NCBI GenBank assembly: GCA_900552225.1
Contig: URYX01000045.1
Span: 1 to 10,657, forward strand
Reading direction: 5' to 3'
Length of the DNA: 10,657 nucleotides
From: an uncultured Oscillospiraceae bacterium
GTDB taxonomy: Bacteria > Bacillota > Clostridia > Oscillospirales > Acutalibacteraceae
This document shows positions 6,204 through 10,657 of this stretch, in pieces. Every line of letters begins with the position of its first letter. Position 1 is the first letter of the stretch. The position numbers were made by a program, and so were the translations under genes. The notes under the pieces were generated by a model. It saw only the letters and a program-made list of their open reading frames with translations. It searched no databases and was not told where the DNA came from.

Positions 6204-7139
6204 TTATCCCACAATACCGGTGCGTTCCACGCCCTCGGTAAAATGCTTCTGCACCAAGATATAAATGACAATCAAAGGGATCACCGTAATCAGACACGCC
6301 GCCGCCAGAATGGAGGCGCGCATAATTTTGATGTCCGCAATCATGGCCTGGCCGGTGAGATACTGCGCCTGCGAATCCAAAGCCGTGCTTGCATTGGTGA
6401 TGGCAACCGCCAGCGGATAATTCTTGTTGAGCAGCATACCGGACATGGTGTAGTCGTTGTAATACCACACCAGGGAGAACACCGTGACGGTCAGGGCCGA
6501 CGAGATGACGTTGGGCACCATCACCCGCAGAAAGGTCTGCAGCGGGCTGCACCCGTCGATATAGGCAGCCTCCTCCAGCTCCTTGGGCATATTCATAAAC
6601 ACCTGGCGCAGGATGAAGATATACAGGGCCGAGCGGATGCCGACACCGAGAGCCGCCTGAAGATAGAACTGAAGATAGGTATTCAGCAGCTCCAGGTCCG
6701 ACATGAGCACGTAAATGGGGATCATATAGCATTTGGCGGGCACGATGATGTTGAAAATCAGCAGGATGAACAGTATCCCGCGGCCCTTGAACCGAAACCG
6801 TGCGAATCCGTAAGCGATGAACAGGCAGGAGACCACCTGCAGTGCGACGCACGGGACCACCAGCTTGACCGTGTTCATCAGCGTTGCCGAATAGTTCATC
6901 AGCTTGAAGGCCATCCGGAAGTTGAACCAATTCAGCGAGGACGGCACCCACACCGTAGTGGGATTGAGCGTATCGCTCACCGACATGAACGACGCAGATA
7001 TCATATACAGCACCGGATACAGTGTGACAAATCCGACGCCGAGCAGGAACAGCGTCCGCACGATATGCGTCATCACGGAGCGGGCATGGCGTTTCCCCGC
7101 GATGTATGTTTTTCTGTTTGCCACTCCGGCCAAACGCAT
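6204..7139 (-). CDS. Carbohydrate ABC importer permease, MalG/LplC-like (second permease)
   Basis: A 311-residue inner-membrane permease that pairs with the preceding gene product to form the sugar channel. About six membrane segments are visible: roughly 27-50, 88-112, 118-140, 155-178, 210-228 and 274-296. The cytoplasmic EAA loop, which docks on the ATPase, is EEAAYIDGCSPLQTFLRV (189-206) followed by PNVIS. The C-terminal tail ends ERTGIVG, as is common in this subfamily. The ATG at 7139 has an AAGGGAGTG ribosome binding site about seven bases upstream and lies 12 bases after the TAA of the first permease gene. The stop overlaps the ribosome binding site of the toroid lipoprotein gene. The family assignment is firm; the sugar is not readable from sequence. 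Closest in style to LplC/YtcP-type permeases found with DUF5696 and YIP1 proteins. Confidence 0.93.
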   Translation of the reverse strand: MRLAGVANRKTYIAGKRHARSVMTHIVRTLFLLGVGFVTLYPVLYMISASFMSVSDTLNPTTVWVPSSLNWFNFRMAFKLMNYSATLMNTVKLVVPCVALQVVSCLFIAYGFARFRFKGRGILFILLIFNIIVPAKCYMIPIYVLMSDLELLNTYLQFYLQAALGVGIRSALYIFILRQVFMNMPKELEEAAYIDGCSPLQTFLRVMVPNVISSALTVTVFSLVWYYNDYTMSGMLLNKNYPLAVAITNASTALDSQAQYLTGQAMIADIKIMRASILAAACLITVIPLIVIYILVQKHFTEGVERTGIVG

Positions 7140-7151
7140 ATTCTCACTCCC

Positions 7152-8069
7152 TTATCCGTCCACCGAGTAGAAAATCCAGCGGGACAGTATTTTATATACC
7201 AATCCGATCAGCAGCAGAATGCTAACACAGTAAATCACGCCGATGGTCGCGCTGTAGGAATAGTTGTTGTTGGTGTAATAGCTGGACAGCAGCTGCATTA
7301 CCTTGTTGCCGTAGTCCATAAACCCGTCAATCAGCGAATAAATCACCACCACCAGCAGCGTGGGCGAAATGGTAGGCAGCGTAACCTTCCAGAATTTTTC
7401 CCACTGTGTGGCCCCCTCCATGTTTGCCACCTCGTAAAAGCTGGTCGGAATGTTGTTCACCGCAGCCAGCATCAGCAGAATCTGAACACCGGATTTCCAG
7501 GTCAGATCAAACACCTGATTGACAATATCCGTAATGGAATTCAGCACCTGCTCCGGCATGCCCAGCTCTCCGAAAACCTCCACCAGGTCGGGAGCCTTGA
7601 ACAGGTAGCCCTGGGTCACCTCCGTCGTGGAGGAGGTCATCATCACCTGGCTCTGGAGAATATTCATCACCGCCCCGGAGGCAATAATCACCGGGAAGAA
7701 AAACACGGCTCTGGCAAGTCCTCGCCCGGGGAATTTTTCCTTCAGCACCAAGGCAATCAGCGTACTGAACGCGATGATAATCAGCACCTGCGGAAGGCTG
7801 GAGCCGATGGACTCACCCAGATAGGACAGGAAATAGGTGTCCTTCGTGAAAAAATACATGTAGTTATCCAGCCCGACAAAGCTCTTGTCGAAGCCGCCGG
7901 CCCCCACCGAAAGCTTGCTGAAGGAATACACTGCCGTTTCCAGCATAGGCCAGGCAAAAAACACGGTAATGCCCACCAGCCACGGGGCAATGAAGAACCA
8001 GCCCCAGCGGGAATTTTTCTTTTCCAGTGAGCGCAGCTTTTTCGGCCTTCCGGCGCTGCCTTTCTTCAC
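7152..8069 (-). CDS. Carbohydrate ABC importer permease, MalF/LplB-like (first permease)
   Basis: A 305-residue inner-membrane permease. A basic N-terminal tail (MKKGSAGRPKKLRSLEKK) precedes the first membrane segment WGWFFIAPWLVGITVFFAW (22-40), with the family-typical APWLxG signature. Further hydrophobic segments lie at about 92-109, 121-138, 194-210, 236-250 and 274-294. The EAA loop that contacts the ATPase is YEVANMEGATQWEKFWKV (212-229) followed by TLPTISP. The region between about 140 and 190 is an extended loop with no clear membrane segment. The start is a GTG at 8067-8069, supported by an AAGGAGG site (8077-8083) seven bases upstream. The gene follows the DUF5696 gene by 30 bases and precedes the second permease gene by 12. 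No ATPase gene is in the window; many Firmicutes CUT1 importers share one general ATPase of the MsmX type encoded elsewhere. Confidence 0.93.
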   Translation of the reverse strand: MKKGSAGRPKKLRSLEKKNSRWGWFFIAPWLVGITVFFAWPMLETAVYSFSKLSVGAGGFDKSFVGLDNYMYFFTKDTYFLSYLGESIGSSLPQVLIIIAFSTLIALVLKEKFPGRGLARAVFFFPVIIASGAVMNILQSQVMMTSSTTEVTQGYLFKAPDLVEVFGELGMPEQVLNSITDIVNQVFDLTWKSGVQILLMLAAVNNIPTSFYEVANMEGATQWEKFWKVTLPTISPTLLVVVIYSLIDGFMDYGNKVMQLLSSYYTNNNYSYSATIGVIYCVSILLLIGLVYKILSRWIFYSVDG

Positions 8070-8076
8070 CGTGATT

Positions 8077-8083
8077 CCTCCTT
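8077..8083 (-). promoter_or_regulatory. Ribosome binding site supporting a GTG start of the first permease gene
   Basis: A full AAGGAGG on the minus strand is seven bases before the GTG at 8067-8069. No ATG lies nearby in frame, so GTG is the start. Confidence 0.75.
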
Positions 8084-8099
8084 TCCTTCTATCCGCCGT

Positions 8100-10349
8100 T
8101 TACCAGCCGATCGGCAGATAGCCTTCGGCCTCAATCACCGCACCGTCCACCGTCACGGCGGTATCGCCGAAGTTGACCACAACCCCCACGCCGTTGGCAA
8201 ACACGGTTCTGTAGACACGGTCGGCCAGCTTGGTGTGCTCGGTCACCGCCTGGCTGCCCACCAGCGCGAGATATCGCTCCAGATCGGCATACCGCCGTAC
8301 CATATCGGGCCTCCACGTCTCGAAATCGATGTACGCATACGAGGACGCCGCGGTATTCTGGAACCCGGCAGTATTCCGATACCCCACCGTATAGGGGAGC
8401 TCAATGCCGCTTTCAAGCGCCTTCAGCATCCTCTGCTGCGGCGAATCGGAGGCGTTCACGCTCGGAACACTCATTTCCGCCAGACCGTGCAGTGCTATCT
8501 GATAGAACGGCACCGCCTCGCTCTCGCACAAAAACCCGCTGTGCTCCACCGGCGTCTCCTGAATCACATCGACATAGGGAAACACATAGGCATTGGCGCT
8601 GTCGGCAAGCAGCTCGCCGGAGACTCCCTTGATCTGCGCCACAGCGTCGGACCACAGGGTCTTCACCGCACCGCGATCGTTCGGCTCGGAGCCGAAATCG
8701 GAATACATCAGATTGGCCAGCCGTCCCAGCGAATAGCCGTAACCGACACCGTCCGATGGCTGTCGGCTGCTCCATCTCCGCACCGCCTCGACCACCTGCG
8801 AGGGAGCCAGCAGGAACACCGCATCGGCGCTTTCATCCCTCTGATAGGTCGTCAGCCGATACCGATACGCCATCAGCGGCTCACGCCGCACCGTCTGTGC
8901 GGCATCGTATCGGCAGGAAAATCCGCCCTGATTCTTCTGAAAATGCGTGAAATTCAGATTCAGATGCAGCCGCACATTCGCGCTCTGCAGCGTGCTTACC
9001 ATGTCCTCGAAGGCCGTGCGGCCGCCCAGTCGGCCCTCGGTCTTGTCGTCCAGCGTCAGGCGTTCGAGCGTACCGTCCTTACCCCAGTACAGATAGTTGA
9101 CACACAGGGAATCAACACCCTCGGCCTGCAGCCGCTCGGTCAGTGTGACCACATCCCCGTAGGCGGTCACGGGCAGCACACGGGAAACGGGGATTCCCAG
9201 AATATTTTCGTTATGCATTACCCCGCCGATAAGCTGCAGCTGCAGGGCCGGGGCTGTGTCATTCCTGACCTGCATGCCCTGCTCGTTCATCAGGTAGTCA
9301 CGGTACTCGTTCGCCATGGCGGTATAGGTCTTTTCGGAAAGCGGACGGTACTCCACCGCAAACATCTCCAGCCGGCAATGCTCCGGCTCAAACATATTGG
9401 CCTGCGTGGATTCAAAGGTCTGCTGGCTGATGTTGACCAGCATCGTCTCCCGGTAGATGAATTCGGTATATGCCGAGGTATACGGCTTCTTCGCACTGGC
9501 CACGTTCGCGTTGATATTGGCGCGCGTATCGCCGGAGGTAATGATTCCCAAAAATCCGTTGGCGGCACTCGCCTCACCGAACACCGGAAGCCGCACGGTC
9601 TGTGCCGTATTGCCGCTGCTGGTGTTTGCCGCAACTGCCAGGTCGCTTCCGTAAACCCGCTGGCTGTAATTCTCGCCGCTGCTGTCAAACGGAATGAGGG
9701 CTCCGCTGCCGTCCGGCACCAGCACGTAGCCGTCCGCAGCGGCCTCGCCGGCTCCGAAATTCGGCAGCACCGAGACGGTGGTGAGCTTGACCGAGCTGCT
9801 TGCCTCCTGAATATCCGCCAGCGGAACCACAGCCGTCATGCCCCGCTCGGTCAGCGTCAGCTCTATCGGAATCAGAAATCCTTCGGTCTTGAAATACAGC
9901 TCAAACCGCACACCGTTCGCAATCCGTTTGGCACACACGGTTCCCTTATTCACGCAGCCGGCTGTGCTGTTCTGCGAGGTTACATTGGAATCGCGGTCGG
10001 CATATTTGATGTTCAACAGCGAGGAGAGCTCCATTTTGGCCGCATTTTTGATGTCCTCGCGATCGGACACCCCCTCGGGTGCACTGGAAATCGTTTCCCC
10101 GGTCGTCTTATCGTGCAGCGACACAATGGCGGACGCCAGATCGGCATACAGCACAAAGCGGTTGTTTTCCGCCACGACCTGCATCCCTTCCTCCGCCGTA
10201 CCGGCTTCAAAGCGAATCGGGGTTTTGATTTCGGAGCTTCCCTCATCGGTGCCGCCGGAGGCAGCCACCAGCGCCCCCACCGCAATGCCGATTACCGCTG
10301 CGTAGCCCAGTACGCGCAAGCCGATTTTCAGGAATTTCTTCTTTTTCAC
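8100..10349 (-). CDS. DUF5696-type membrane-anchored protein, glycosidase-like fold, function unknown
   Basis: A 749-residue protein with a basic N-terminus (MKKKKFLKIG) and one membrane segment at about 11-30, ending before a Gly/Ser/Asp-rich stretch; most of the protein should face outward. It matches my recollection of DUF5696 proteins, including the hallmark-like YVLVPDGSGALIPFDSSG (208-225). Rough layout: beta-rich region about 55-350; a region with TIM-barrel-like alternation about 365-690, including GVDSLCVNYLYWGKDG (411-426), VRLHLNLNFTHF (459-470) and YAYIDFETWR (671-680); and a short C-terminal beta segment, VVVNFGDTAVTVDG (723-736). Asp and Glu residues near barrel strand ends could be catalytic, but no activity is established to my knowledge. 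The start is a GTG at 10347-10349 with AAGGAGG (10356-10362) six bases upstream. It stands between the YIP1-family gene and the two permease genes, an arrangement I recall from Paenibacillus-type sugar importer clusters. It may process or hand over substrate to the importer; this is inference. Confidence 0.82.
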   Translation of the reverse strand: MKKKKFLKIGLRVLGYAAVIGIAVGALVAASGGTDEGSSEIKTPIRFEAGTAEEGMQVVAENNRFVLYADLASAIVSLHDKTTGETISSAPEGVSDREDIKNAAKMELSSLLNIKYADRDSNVTSQNSTAGCVNKGTVCAKRIANGVRFELYFKTEGFLIPIELTLTERGMTAVVPLADIQEASSSVKLTTVSVLPNFGAGEAAADGYVLVPDGSGALIPFDSSGENYSQRVYGSDLAVAANTSSGNTAQTVRLPVFGEASAANGFLGIITSGDTRANINANVASAKKPYTSAYTEFIYRETMLVNISQQTFESTQANMFEPEHCRLEMFAVEYRPLSEKTYTAMANEYRDYLMNEQGMQVRNDTAPALQLQLIGGVMHNENILGIPVSRVLPVTAYGDVVTLTERLQAEGVDSLCVNYLYWGKDGTLERLTLDDKTEGRLGGRTAFEDMVSTLQSANVRLHLNLNFTHFQKNQGGFSCRYDAAQTVRREPLMAYRYRLTTYQRDESADAVFLLAPSQVVEAVRRWSSRQPSDGVGYGYSLGRLANLMYSDFGSEPNDRGAVKTLWSDAVAQIKGVSGELLADSANAYVFPYVDVIQETPVEHSGFLCESEAVPFYQIALHGLAEMSVPSVNASDSPQQRMLKALESGIELPYTVGYRNTAGFQNTAASSYAYIDFETWRPDMVRRYADLERYLALVGSQAVTEHTKLADRVYRTVFANGVGVVVNFGDTAVTVDGAVIEAEGYLPIGW

Positions 10350-10355
10350 AGGCTG

Positions 10356-10362
10356 CCTCCTT
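10356..10362 (-). promoter_or_regulatory. Ribosome binding site supporting a GTG start of the DUF5696-type gene
   Basis: AAGGAGG on the minus strand is six bases before the GTG at 10347-10349 and directly follows the stop codon of the YIP1-family gene. Confidence 0.75.
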
Positions 10363-10368
10363 TCCGCT

Positions 10369-10657
10369 TTACTTCAGACGGATTTCGTTATAGACCGTTC
10401 CGATGAAGCTCAGCAGCTGCGTAAACAAACTGTATCCGAGCGTAATAATCAGCACCAGTAAATACATGCCAAGGAACGTCACCAGCAACAGCAGGATGGC
10501 CTTCTTCACGGTATACTGATGGACCTCCCTGTTGGACATAAACAGGTGCAGGGCCGTCCACAGAATGCCGATTACCCAGAACACGGTCCAGAAGGTGCTT
10601 TCCTCCAGGGAGAACATATGGCTGAGCGCAATCATGACCGCCGTCGTGACGCAATAC
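10369..10657 (-). CDS. YIP1-family membrane protein (C-terminal part, cut by the right edge)
   Basis: The last 95 residues of a membrane protein whose frame remains open to the window edge; an internal ATG at 10635 is not taken as the start. Visible membrane segments are about WTVFWVIGILWTALHLFM and AILLLLVTFLGMYLLVLIITLG, plus a partly hydrophobic stretch at the cut edge. The pattern 'W-T-L-H-L-F ... REVHQYTVKKAILLLLVT ... IRLK' matches the C-terminus of YIP1-family proteins that accompany DUF5696 proteins and CUT1 permeases in Firmicutes; family members of about 200 residues have about five membrane segments. Its TAA is 19 bases before the DUF5696-type start, so the two are probably co-transcribed. 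Its role in the importer system is unknown. The promoter of the operon must lie beyond the right edge. Confidence 0.75.
   Translation of the reverse strand, partial: YCVTTAVMIALSHMFSLEESTFWTVFWVIGILWTALHLFMSNREVHQYTVKKAILLLLVTFLGMYLLVLIITLGYSLFTQLLSFIGTVYNEIRLK

Noticed and set aside
6193..6951. Upstream extension of the toroid-lipoprotein frame
   Set aside because: It overlaps the second permease gene in another frame, and the true start at 6192 has both a strong ribosome binding site and a lipoprotein signal peptide.
8235..10406. Long plus-strand open frame opposite the DUF5696-type gene (and similar ones at 6243-8030, 3564-4949, 4678-5565, 587-1543 and 1540-2343)
   Set aside because: Each lies in exact codon register with a well-supported minus-strand gene, so it results from the rarity of TTA, CTA and TCA codons. 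The translations show no recognisable domain and are rich in His, Arg and Gln in the way antisense shadows are.
1..10657. tRNA or rRNA genes, CRISPR arrays, insertion sequences, phage or attachment sites
   Set aside because: None seen by reading; the window is filled by protein genes with gaps of at most about 60 bases.

Overview
The window is one compact block of ten genes, all read on the minus strand (right to left), with short gaps or 4-base overlaps and no gene-free stretch longer than about 60 bases. The content indicates a Gram-positive, Firmicutes-type bacterium: strong AAGGAGG-like ribosome binding sites before almost every gene, three lipoprotein signal peptides, a CUT1-type sugar importer without its own ATPase, and moderately GC-rich DNA (mid-50s percent by eye). 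A gut or plant-matter Clostridia lineage (Oscillospiraceae-like) or a Paenibacillus-like organism would fit; this is inference from style and gene content, not a species call.

Layout in transcription order. (1) The 3' end of a YIP1-family membrane protein, cut by the right edge. (2) A 749-residue DUF5696-type membrane-anchored protein. (3, 4) The two permeases of a carbohydrate ABC importer (LplB/MalF-like, then LplC/MalG-like). (5) A lipoprotein with an alpha/alpha-toroid (six-hairpin glycosidase-like) domain. (6) The solute-binding lipoprotein of the importer. (7) A cytoplasmic DUF4434-like TIM-barrel protein, probably a glycosidase. (8) A cytoplasmic alpha/beta-hydrolase esterase. (9) A lipoprotein paralogue of that esterase, about 65% identical over 240 gapless residues. 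(10) After a 59-base gap holding a weak hairpin, the 5' part of a Sec-secreted, apparently beta-rich protein that runs off the left edge.

Together this reads as a locus for capturing and breaking down an unidentified, probably acylated, glycan. The surface lipoproteins (toroid enzyme and lipoprotein esterase) would trim and de-esterify it outside. The binding protein and the two permeases would import fragments, powered by a shared ATPase encoded elsewhere. The TIM-barrel protein and the second esterase would finish the job in the cytoplasm. YIP1 plus DUF5696 appear to be importer-associated membrane partners of unknown role. The most interesting points are the outside/inside esterase pair and the fact that the candidate hydrolases belong to domain families of unknown or poorly defined substrate.
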